From NCBI GenBank assembly GCA_902587545.1, contig CACILL010000001.1, positions 62,001 to 126,000 of the forward strand: DNA of 64,000 bases, read 5' to 3'. Position 1 is the stretch's first letter; each line of letters begins with the position of its first letter. The stretch is from an uncultured SAR86 cluster bacterium (lineage in GTDB: Bacteria > Pseudomonadota > Gammaproteobacteria > Magnimaribacterales > AG-339-G14). Below are positions 33,859 to 40,497 of the stretch, piece by piece. The translations under genes and the position numbers were made by a program. The notes beneath the pieces are model-generated. The model had not been told where the DNA came from, ran no database searches, and was given only the letters and a program-made list of their open reading frames with translations.

Positions 33859-34698
33859 ATGGAAAACAATAAGACTGCTCTTATCGTAGAAGGTGGCGGT
33901 CAAAGAGGAGTATTTTCTTTTGGAATAACTGACACTTTTATAAAAAGAAACTTCGATCCATTTGATATTTATATTGGCGTATCAAATGGTGTAGCTGTTC
34001 TTTACTGGTATCTGATTAGAGAAACAGATAATAATCTTGATAAAATGCTCTATGCCGCTTCCGGTGACTACTTCAGTTATAAAAATATTTTTACTGGGAA
34101 GGACATTTTCAAGGTTCATCAGATGTACACAGATGGTGAAAAAAAATTTCGACCAAATATTGAGAAGATTTCAAATAACCTAAATAAAAAAAAATATATT
34201 GCAGTAGTGACAGATGCAATAAACGCGAAAGCAGAATATTACTCTTTTGGGGAAAGTGAATGGATGCCGAAAATGATCGCCTCTGGAACCCTGCCCATAT
34301 TGGTAAGAACACCAAGCTTAATAAATGGCCGCAGGAAATTTGATGGAGGGATTGCAGACCCCTTGCCTGTAGAAAAAGCATATGAAATGGGAGCTAAAAA
34401 AATAATTGTAATAAGAACATATGAAAAAAAATTTAGAAGGAAGCTCAAGTTTGAAAATTACATAGGCGCCTTACTTTCTCGAGAATATCCTAAATTGAGA
34501 AGAGCATTACTTAATCACGACGAAACATACAATAAAGCTCTTAATTTCATTAACTATCCTCCAGAAGATTGTGAAATTGTTCAGTTATGTCCTCCAAAAA
34601 AACTTAAGTCAAAAAGAGATTCAAAAAATATTGAGATTTTAAAAGGAGACTACGAAATAGGAAAAAAAGTTGCTGAAAAATATTTAAAAAATAATTAA
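33859..34698 (+). CDS. Patatin-like phospholipase (RssA/YjjU-type)
   Basis: A 279-aa lipid acyl hydrolase with a Ser-Asp dyad. The oxyanion-hole glycines are EGGGQRGVFSFG (residues 11-22), the nucleophile elbow is G40-V-S42-N-G (GxSxG) and the Asp is in D162-G-G. The DPLPVEKAYEMGAKKIIVI stretch matches the YjjU-like bacterial patatins, which in E. coli and others are cytoplasmic. It likely deacylates phospholipids or lysophospholipids. The N-terminus has no signal. A hairpin with a T5 follows its stop by about 5 bases. Confidence 0.88.
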   Translation: MENNKTALIVEGGGQRGVFSFGITDTFIKRNFDPFDIYIGVSNGVAVLYWYLIRETDNNLDKMLYAASGDYFSYKNIFTGKDIFKVHQMYTDGEKKFRPNIEKISNNLNKKKYIAVVTDAINAKAEYYSFGESEWMPKMIASGTLPILVRTPSLINGRRKFDGGIADPLPVEKAYEMGAKKIIVIRTYEKKFRRKLKFENYIGALLSREYPKLRRALLNHDETYNKALNFINYPPEDCEIVQLCPPKKLKSKRDSKNIEILKGDYEIGKKVAEKYLKNN

Positions 34699-34703
34699 AT
34701 AAG

Positions 34704-34744
34704 TTCACTTTTGTACAAAAATTTGACTAAAGTGAAACCTTTTT
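34704..34744 (+). terminator. Possible intrinsic terminator after the patatin gene
   Basis: TTCACTTT (34704-34711) pairs perfectly with AAAGTGAA (34729-34736), followed after ACC by TTTTT (34740-34744). The loop of 17 bases is long and the stem is A/T-rich, so termination may be weak. Found right after the patatin stop and before the convergent flavin-oxidoreductase gene. Confidence 0.45.
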
Positions 34745-34756
34745 AATCTTAATAAG

Positions 34757-35833
34757 TCACTTCCCTACAAAATCAGGCCAGGCACCCATGTAATCTATGA
34801 ATTTATCGCTTAGGCCCTCTTTGCTCAAATGAGCTATTGAAACTGGAAGTTCTATAGGTTCAAAATTTGGATTTTCCATCACTCTCAATGGGAAATCATG
34901 ATGAAGAATAGCTGCCCTTCCTATGGTCACAAAATCGACTTTATTATTGAGGACCTTATGAACATTTTCTCCCGTTCTTATATTTCCTGCTACTGTTAAC
35001 AAAACATCTTTAAAATCAAGTTCCGTAAAATGTTCAAGCAAATTTTTTCCCTGATGTTCTTCTTCTACAGGTTCTTTGAAAGAATCCCAAAGTGACATAT
35101 CTAAAAAATCTATTTTGTTCGTGTCAATAAGTTTTTTACACACTTCTTTTGATTCTCCCAATTTAATTCCAAATCTTTCTGCAGATAGTCTAACTCCTAA
35201 TAGAAATTCAGAACCGCATTTGTCTCTGATACCATCAACTATCTCAAAAATTATTCTAGACCTATTTTCTAAGTTTCCTCCATATTCATCGTCTCTATTG
35301 TTGATATCAGAACTCAAAAATTGACAAAGAATATAGCCATGAGCTCCATGGATTTCTACTCCTTCATACCCTGCTTTTTTTGCTCTAACCCCTGCCTCAA
35401 TGAAGTCATCTCTTAGTCTTTTAACTTCATCTATCGATAAGGCTCTTGAGTTTGTCTCCTCATCATCTGATGGGCAGACAGGCTGTTCACCAATGATATC
35501 TTCTGGAGATCTCATTCCGGCGTGATGTAGTTGAGCGACAGCCAAGCTATCATGGGATTTGATTTCATCAGTTAATCTTTTTAATCCTTCTATATGTTCG
35601 TCTCCAAAAATACCCAACTGACCGGGAAAGCCTTTACCAATTGCCTGCACGTGAGAAGCGCAAGACATGGTTAATCCAAAATTTCCTTTGGCCCTCATAG
35701 TTAGCCAGTTATATTCCTCATCTGAAAGCTTTCCGTTTTCATGACTCTGAGTGTTTGTTAACGGAGCAAGCATAAACCTATTTTTCATAGTTAAACCGCA
35801 TGGAAACTTAATCTGATCGTTTAAATTTTTCAT
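34757..35833 (-). CDS. NADH:flavin oxidoreductase (Old Yellow Enzyme family)
   Basis: A 358-aa FMN-dependent TIM-barrel ene-reductase. N-terminal NRFMLAPLTNTQSHENG is the FMN-binding first strand; AQLHHAG carries the conserved Gln, and the paired active-site His lies in the strand-6 region GVEIHGAHGYILCQFLSSDINNRDDEYGGNLENRSRI (HGAHGY and the long loop NxRxDxYGG are hallmarks). VAGNIRTGENVHKVLNNKVDFVTIGRAAI binds the FMN phosphate. Reduces activated C=C bonds such as those of enones. It belongs to the 2,4-dienoyl/NADH-dependent half of the family. Convergent to the patatin gene with a hairpin between. Confidence 0.9.
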   Translation of the reverse strand: MKNLNDQIKFPCGLTMKNRFMLAPLTNTQSHENGKLSDEEYNWLTMRAKGNFGLTMSCASHVQAIGKGFPGQLGIFGDEHIEGLKRLTDEIKSHDSLAVAQLHHAGMRSPEDIIGEQPVCPSDDEETNSRALSIDEVKRLRDDFIEAGVRAKKAGYEGVEIHGAHGYILCQFLSSDINNRDDEYGGNLENRSRIIFEIVDGIRDKCGSEFLLGVRLSAERFGIKLGESKEVCKKLIDTNKIDFLDMSLWDSFKEPVEEEHQGKNLLEHFTELDFKDVLLTVAGNIRTGENVHKVLNNKVDFVTIGRAAILHHDFPLRVMENPNFEPIELPVSIAHLSKEGLSDKFIDYMGAWPDFVGK

Positions 35834-35885
35834 AGTTTTAATCCTTTTTAAAAGTACCTTTTAAGGTGAAAATCCTTTATTGATG

Positions 35886-36236
35886 TTAATCATGACTAGC
35901 CCCATCTATTAGACCTATGTGAATATCTTCAGGCAAATCTAAATCATCTAGACAGGCAAAATTTACTGCTATTTGATCAGGATATCTTCTTCTCTTGTGA
36001 TGAGTATAAACCCCGCAAAGTTTACAAAAATAATGCTCAGCAATATTTTTGTTCCATTTATACAAACCTAAATTTTCGTCACCTTCCAACAAAGTAAAAA
36101 ATTCCTGAGATACCGGTTTCATTACAATAGATTTCTTTCTGCATAGTGAACAATTACACCTATATAAATCCTCATAAACTTTCTCAGTCTCTATTTGAAA
36201 ACGTACTTTCTTACAATGGCAAGATCCTTCAATCAT
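35886..36236 (-). CDS. GFA-family zinc protein (glutathione-dependent formaldehyde-activating-like)
   Basis: A 116-aa zinc-binding protein of the GFA/CENP-V fold. All expected Cys are visible: GSCHCKKV (Cys-x-Cys), YRCNCSLCRKK (Cys-x-Cys-x2-Cys) and HYFCKLCGVYTHHKRR (Cys-x2-Cys). The enzyme name comes from Gfa, which links glutathione and formaldehyde; most small members have no demonstrated activity. Its start codon region lies just 4 bases before the copy of the guaA 3' end at 36240, so this gene marks the chromosomal left border of the island. Confidence 0.85.
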   Translation of the reverse strand: MIEGSCHCKKVRFQIETEKVYEDLYRCNCSLCRKKSIVMKPVSQEFFTLLEGDENLGLYKWNKNIAEHYFCKLCGVYTHHKRRRYPDQIAVNFACLDDLDLPEDIHIGLIDGASHD

Positions 36237-36239
36237 AAT

Positions 36240-36254
36240 TTATTCCCACTCAAT
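36240..36254 (-). repeat. guaA 3'-end duplicate (att-like site, left)
   Basis: TTATTCCCACTCAAT here equals bases 38942-38956, the last five codons of guaA (Ile-Glu-Trp-Glu-stop, read on the minus strand). It lies 4 bases beyond the GFA gene start codon. In the integration model this is the far attachment site of the guaA-borne islands. It is followed by CTCTGAAACCCTT (36265-36277) and an inverted repeat GAAACCC/GGGTTTC (36269-36275 and 36287-36293). Confidence 0.65.
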
Positions 36255-36342
36255 GAGTAATACCCTCTGAAACCCTTTATTTAAAGGGGTTTCAAAAAAG
36301 TTTGTATTAACTTTGTATATGATATTTGTCATTATAGTGGCG

Positions 36343-37200
36343 TCAACCGATTAACTCGGTCAACATCGTTTCGCCATGGTTAATCAGTATAGAAAAATGT
36401 CCTTCTCCATCTATAAAATTGGAAGATACATTAGGAATGGACTCTGCCAGGATCTGGCCGTTGGACAGCGGGACATTGACGTCCAGCGAGCCTTGCCAGA
36501 CGGTAACGGGTATGTCGATTTGATTGAGCTCGAACCCCCATGGTAGGGCATAGATGCGACCGTCTTGCGTCGCTCCTGCGGTCCCTTGTCGGAGACATTC
36601 CTGCGCCGACTCGGCTAACTCATCGATTGTATCTCCTGCCATCACCTGCTTGTCTACCTCTGGAAGATCACTTAACGCTCTCTTTAACTTTTCAGTGTCG
36701 TTGGCCACATTTTGCATGTATTTCATAAACCAATTGAGCAACCAAGGCGCCGGTTTCCCCACATTCAGTAAAATGCGGTTCATCATCCTCATTCCGTGTT
36801 TTGTGCGAGGGTTAGTCATCGGAGTAACACCAGCAATTATCGCTGCGCCTAACAAACGCTCTGGAATCTTGTAAGCGCAGACTGATACGTAAGGGCCCCC
36901 ACCTGATACACCCAAGATATGAAATTTGTCGAGGCACAGGTGATCAGCGAGTTGAGAAATATCATTCGGCCAATCCAGAAGGGCACGATTCGGCTGGAAA
37001 TCTGACCCGCCCATCCCTGGCCGGTCAACTGAGATCAATTTAACACCAGTTTTTTCAGCAATTGGTACTAAATGGCGACATTCTAAACGGGATGAAGGCC
37101 AACCGTGGTTGTAGATAACCGGCACACCATTCTCTGCGCCAAATTGCTCATAGGCCAGTTTTCGTCCGTCACTCAGAACCACGTGTTCTACATTAGTCAT
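36343..37200 (-). CDS. Alpha/beta hydrolase
   Basis: A 285-aa alpha/beta-hydrolase with nucleophile elbow G97-V-S99-G-G (GVSGGG), an oxyanion HG in VIYNHGWPSS (residues 32-33), a DRPGMGGSD turn and a closing His in DGEGHFSIL. The class includes esterases, lipases and haloperoxidase-like enzymes; the substrate is not clear. Base composition is unlike the neighbours: one 60-base line inside it (36481-36540) has 34 G/C, whereas a line of guaA (39541-39600) has 16. Together with the repeat boundaries this says recent transfer. It is the only gene of unit 1. Confidence 0.85.
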   Translation of the reverse strand: MTNVEHVVLSDGRKLAYEQFGAENGVPVIYNHGWPSSRLECRHLVPIAEKTGVKLISVDRPGMGGSDFQPNRALLDWPNDISQLADHLCLDKFHILGVSGGGPYVSVCAYKIPERLLGAAIIAGVTPMTNPRTKHGMRMMNRILLNVGKPAPWLLNWFMKYMQNVANDTEKLKRALSDLPEVDKQVMAGDTIDELAESAQECLRQGTAGATQDGRIYALPWGFELNQIDIPVTVWQGSLDVNVPLSNGQILAESIPNVSSNFIDGEGHFSILINHGETMLTELIG

Positions 37201-37240
37201 TTCTCTTCCTATTCAAAAATTCTGGTTAAGTTCGATTTCT

Positions 37241-37254
37241 TTACTCCCACTCAA
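37241..37254 (-). repeat. Diverged guaA 3'-end copy (att-like site, middle)
   Basis: TTACTCCCACTCAA differs from the guaA end (TTATTCCCACTCAA) by one base; read on the minus strand it still encodes Glu-Trp-Glu-stop preceded by Thr-Phe rather than Thr-Ile, as another lineage's GuaA tail could. It is followed by CTCTGAAACCCTT at 37265-37277, identical to the left copy and at nearly the same distance. It splits the island into two units. Confidence 0.6.
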
Positions 37255-37298
37255 AAGTTGAACACTCTGAAACCCTTATAAACATTGGGTTAAAAAAT

Positions 37299-37316
37299 AC
37301 TGTGTCAAATCTGTGT
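37299..37316 (+). repeat. 18-bp direct repeat, left copy (TGTGTCA cluster)
   Basis: ACTGTGTCAAATCTGTGT occurs here and again at 38822-38839. The TGTGTCA core is present at 37301 and 37312 here and at 38824, 38873 and 38883 at the other end; TGTGTCT follows at 37375. Clusters of a short direct repeat at both ends of an inserted unit are how arm-type integrase sites look, which is the interpretation preferred; no integrase is here to test it. Confidence 0.6.
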
Positions 37317-37419
37317 CACAAGTCAATGGTAAAATTTTCTTTTTCATAAGGTTTTTGACTCAAATCTGACTCATTGTGTCTGGATTTTTCTTTAAATTTT
37401 CTGATATCTTATATGAAAA

Positions 37420-37863
37420 ATGAAAGAAATTTATAAATGCAGTTTTCACGGAGTTGGGATGTATCCTAATGGTTTCATAGTCTATTGTGGCATGCTTGAT
37501 TCCGAAGAAAAAAAAATCGAAAACTCCAATATCGAAGACGAAAATAATTTGGACAAAGGTTTTATTTTTGAAAGAAAAGGTACTGGAGCAAAGATTGTAG
37601 AAATCCGCCACTATGGACATTGGGAGGAATATGAATTTTGCGGTGCGCCACATAGTGGTTGGGTGCCTTTAAAATTTGAAGAGATACATGATAATCCTGA
37701 TGAACAGAAAAAGGCGTTTAAGACCTTTAAAGATTTAATAAAGAAAGCAGAAGAGATAAACGGATATTCATTATTGGATCCAAGAAATAAAATTTTTTCA
37801 GACGAACGTTTTCACGAAATTCTTACCAGAGTTTTAACTTCAAAGATTTACTTGAATGCCTGA
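37420..37863 (+). CDS. Hypothetical protein in island unit 2
   Basis: A 147-aa soluble protein not recognised. It starts MKEIYKCSFHGVGMYPNGFIVYCGMLDSEEKK, has a Trp/His/Tyr-rich middle (RHYGHWEEYEFCGAPHSGWVPLKFEEIHD) and an acidic-basic helical end (KAFKTFKDLIKKAEEINGYSLLDPRNK). Four Cys, no membrane segment or signal. It ends exactly one base before the stop codon of the convergent YwqK/MORN lipoprotein gene, so the two are tail-to-tail. G+C is like the chromosome, unlike unit 1. There is no clear ribosome-binding site apart from GAAAAATGAAAG around the start. Confidence 0.6.
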   Translation: MKEIYKCSFHGVGMYPNGFIVYCGMLDSEEKKIENSNIEDENNLDKGFIFERKGTGAKIVEIRHYGHWEEYEFCGAPHSGWVPLKFEEIHDNPDEQKKAFKTFKDLIKKAEEINGYSLLDPRNKIFSDERFHEILTRVLTSKIYLNA

Positions 37864-38778
37864 CTAAGGTTGCTCTTCCAGAATCATTTGAGCACAGAAA
37901 TCGGTCATCACTGCCTGCCTTATATTCTCTTCATAACATTCCCATTCGCCATTATCCGAACTAAAACTTCCATGCATTAGATCGTTTTTATAAAATCCTC
38001 TTTGTAGTTGATTGCCATCTTTATCAAAACTTAAAAATCCACCATTCTTTTTTCCTTTAAAGTATGTATATGAATACATTGTTTGCCCATTCGGAAAAAA
38101 TCTCTCAAAGAATCCTGTTCGTAGATCATTTTTAAAATTTGATCTTGATCTTAGTATTCCATCGTCAGAGAAAATTTCAGATGGACCGTCTTTTAAGTCT
38201 TTTTTATAGGAGGTTTTTTCTACCAAGATACCTTCTTCGTTAAATTTTTCATAGAAACCTGTTTTAAGACCATTTTCATAAATAATTTTTTTTATCAAAT
38301 TGCCTTTCTCATTAAAAATTTCATACAGACCATGCGTTTTGCCATCTTTATAATTTCCTCTTTGATTTAATTGTCCACTTTCATGAAAGGTTCTTTGTAT
38401 TCCTTGTTGAGTCCCATTAACATAATTTAGTCTTTCTGCTAATGTTCCTGTTTCGTAAAACTTATTGTTTTGCCCATCAAGAACTCCATTTTTCGTGTAC
38501 CCTTGATATTCTAGTTTTCCATTAGAAAAATACTTTTTTTGCAAACCTTCAAGAAGACCATCCTTGAAATTTCTTTCAAATTTTAAATATTCGTCTTCGC
38601 CTTCTCCTTCATATGTATGAACTAAACCAGTGACAGGAATTTCTGTTTCCTGGTAAAGAAGCAATCCATCAATTTTTATGAAAGGACCTTTTTCAATAAC
38701 AATTTCTTCGTTATTCTCCTTTGAACAACTAATTAATATAAAAAATAGGACAAATATAAGTTTCATTATTGAATACAT
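37864..38778 (-). CDS. YwqK/MORN-repeat lipoprotein
   Basis: A 304-aa protein with an export signal and lipobox (FVLFFILISCSKENN; Cys22 or 18 would be lipidated, depending on the start). The rest is made of about nine copies of a 22-23-residue beta-hairpin unit, of the form 'G...Y..NG.l..r..Y.nG...G....f...G', as in KYFSNGKLEYQGYTKNGVLDGQNNKFYETGTLAERLNYVNGTQQG. This is the YwqK-antitoxin/MORN-like family. YwqK pairs with a toxin in Bacillus, but here no toxin gene is seen beside it unless it is the unknown protein at 37420. Start at 38778 is used; Met at 38766 (MKLIFVLFF) is as good. Confidence 0.75.
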   Translation of the reverse strand: MYSIMKLIFVLFFILISCSKENNEEIVIEKGPFIKIDGLLLYQETEIPVTGLVHTYEGEGEDEYLKFERNFKDGLLEGLQKKYFSNGKLEYQGYTKNGVLDGQNNKFYETGTLAERLNYVNGTQQGIQRTFHESGQLNQRGNYKDGKTHGLYEIFNEKGNLIKKIIYENGLKTGFYEKFNEEGILVEKTSYKKDLKDGPSEIFSDDGILRSRSNFKNDLRTGFFERFFPNGQTMYSYTYFKGKKNGGFLSFDKDGNQLQRGFYKNDLMHGSFSSDNGEWECYEENIRQAVMTDFCAQMILEEQP

Positions 38779-38821
38779 AAATTAATTATGACACCAACTT
38801 ATGACTTTCAATAGTTGTAAA

Positions 38822-38839
38822 ACTGTGTCAAATCTGTGT
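38822..38839 (+). repeat. 18-bp direct repeat, right copy (TGTGTCA cluster)
   Basis: ACTGTGTCAAATCTGTGT, identical to 37299-37316. TGTGTCA follows again at 38873-38879 and 38883-38889, just 53 bases before the guaA end. These form the right-hand arm cluster of island unit 2. Confidence 0.6.
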
Positions 38840-38941
38840 TTTTATTGCCTTGAAACGCTTATCTAAGGGAATTGTGTCACAATGTGTCAAAGTCTTATCG
38901 GTCTAAAACCCTTTATTTTATTGACTTCTTTGAACTCTCAA

Positions 38942-38956
38942 TTATTCCCACTCAAT
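38942..38956 (-). repeat. guaA 3' end as att-like site (right)
   Basis: TTATTCCCACTCAAT, the last 15 bases of guaA. Exact duplicate at 36240-36254. The gene is intact, as expected when integration occurs within the repeated core and keeps the coding sequence. Confidence 0.7.
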
Positions 38957-40495
38957 AGTGGCTGGTGGCTTGCTAGAAATATCGTAAACAACTCTTGAAA
39001 CCTTTGGAATTTCATTAATTATCCTATCTGAGACTTTATTCAACAAGTTGTGGTTGAGTTGAGAAGCTTTAGCGGTCATAAAATCAATCGTCTCTGCAGC
39101 CCTTAAAGCAATGACATATTCATAGCGTCTTGCATCACCCACAACTCCAACACTTTTGATTGGTAAAAATACTGCAAAAGCTTGGCTTACTTTATTGTAG
39201 AGATTTGCCGAAGACAGCTCTTCCATAAAGATATGGTCTGCTTCCCTTAAAATGTCTAATTTTTCTTTCGTAATTTCTCCAATTGTTCTTACTGCTAAGC
39301 CAGGGCCTGGAAAAGGATGCCTGCCGATCAAAGACTTTGGCAAGCCCAGTGAAAGACCTATTTTTCTTACCTCGTCTTTGAATAAAGAATTTAAAGGCTC
39401 TACCAAAGGTAAATTTAAATAAGATGGTAAACCACCAACATTGTGGTGAGATTTAATCACATGCGCCTTTCCACCTTTGATTCCAGAAGATTCAATTACA
39501 TCGGGATAGATAGTGCCTTGAGCTAGAAACGAGACATCTTTAATTTTTTTTGCTTCCTTCAAAAAGACGTCAATAAAGTTTTTTCCTATTACCTTTCTCT
39601 TTTCTTCAGGATCTTCTTTACCTTTTAAATTTTTAAGGAAAAATTTTTCAGAATCGGAAAAATGAATATTTATTTTTAAAGCCTTTTTTAACTCTCTAAG
39701 CACTTGTTTGGCTTCGTCTTTTCTTAGTAAACCATTATCAACAAAAATACATTCCAATTGCTTGCCTATTGCCTTTGATAAAAGCGCAGCAACCACAGAA
39801 GAATCAACTCCACCAGAAATACCCAATAACACTTTTTTCTTACCTACTTGTTTTTTTATATCTTCAACAAGTTTTTCGACTATGTTTTTTGGTCTCCATT
39901 TAGCCTGACAGCCGCATATTTCTCTGACAAAAGTTTTTAAAATTTGAGCGCCCTTTTCAGTATGTGTTACCTCTGGATGAAACTGTAAGCCATATTTTTT
40001 AATTGAATTGTTTTCAAAAGCTGCAATTGGACTATTTTTAGAGGAAGCAACTTTTTTAAAACCTTTGGGTAATTTAGTTACTTTGTCACCATGACTCATC
40101 CAAACATTTAGTTTAGAGATTTTGATATCTTGAAATAACTTACTTTTATTTAATTTAATTTCAGCATGGCCAAATTCTCTTTTCTTTGAGGTATTTACTA
40201 ACCCCTTAAAGTGTTTTGACATGAGTTGCATGCCATAACAAATTCCCAAAATGGGTATTTCACTTTCTAAAATTTTAGGATCAGCTTTAAGGGTGTTTTT
40301 TGCATTTACTGACTCCGGGCCTCCAGAGATAATAATGCCTTTGGGATTAGCTTTAAGAATGTTTCTATAAGAAGTATTGCAAGAAAGAATTTCGGAATAA
40401 ACCCCAAGTTCTCTGATACGCCTAGCAATCAATTGAGTATATTGTGAACCAAAATCCAGAATAATTATTTTTTCTGAATCAATAGCGCTATTCAC
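38942..40495 (-). CDS. guaA: GMP synthase (glutamine-hydrolysing)
   Basis: Converts XMP to GMP using glutamine and ATP. Class-I glutaminase half: nucleophile Cys86 in GICYGMQ, and His173-x-Glu175 in QFHPEVTH. The ATP-pyrophosphatase P-loop GISGGVDSS is at 225-233, and the dimerisation/XMP half ends in PPATIEWE as in most bacteria. 517 aa compares with 525 in E. coli. It is 2 bases downstream of guaB, the usual guaBA operon. Its last five codons are duplicated 2.7 kb away, so it is the likely integration target of the adjacent island. Confidence 0.97.
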   Translation of the reverse strand: MNSAIDSEKIIILDFGSQYTQLIARRIRELGVYSEILSCNTSYRNILKANPKGIIISGGPESVNAKNTLKADPKILESEIPILGICYGMQLMSKHFKGLVNTSKKREFGHAEIKLNKSKLFQDIKISKLNVWMSHGDKVTKLPKGFKKVASSKNSPIAAFENNSIKKYGLQFHPEVTHTEKGAQILKTFVREICGCQAKWRPKNIVEKLVEDIKKQVGKKKVLLGISGGVDSSVVAALLSKAIGKQLECIFVDNGLLRKDEAKQVLRELKKALKINIHFSDSEKFFLKNLKGKEDPEEKRKVIGKNFIDVFLKEAKKIKDVSFLAQGTIYPDVIESSGIKGGKAHVIKSHHNVGGLPSYLNLPLVEPLNSLFKDEVRKIGLSLGLPKSLIGRHPFPGPGLAVRTIGEITKEKLDILREADHIFMEELSSANLYNKVSQAFAVFLPIKSVGVVGDARRYEYVIALRAAETIDFMTAKASQLNHNLLNKVSDRIINEIPKVSRVVYDISSKPPATIEWE

Positions 40496-40497
40496 TT

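Larger units (their letters stand above)
36240..38956. mobile_element. Candidate tandem integrase-less island at the guaA 3' end
   Basis: The interval is bounded by two exact 15-bp copies of the guaA 3' end (36240-36254 and 38942-38956); a diverged copy at 37241-37254 splits it into two units. Unit 1 (1.0 kb) carries an alpha/beta hydrolase of clearly higher G+C than its surroundings. Unit 2 (1.7 kb) carries an unknown plus-strand gene and a YwqK/MORN lipoprotein gene. The left flank of units 1 and 2 share a 13-bp sequence at the same distance from the repeat. guaA is a known integration site for genomic islands. No integrase or recombinase gene occurs inside, so it would need one in trans or have lost it. 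Confidence 0.6.

Noticed and set aside
36269-36293. GAAACCC/GGGTTTC hairpin as an intrinsic terminator
   Set aside because: It is followed by A, not T, on the plus strand, and on the minus strand the T-run precedes it. It more likely belongs to the island end.
36554-36874. 106-codon plus-strand ORF inside the alpha/beta hydrolase
   Set aside because: The opposite strand encodes a full hydrolase with nucleophile elbow and catalytic His; this ORF is caused by the higher G+C, which reduces stop codons.
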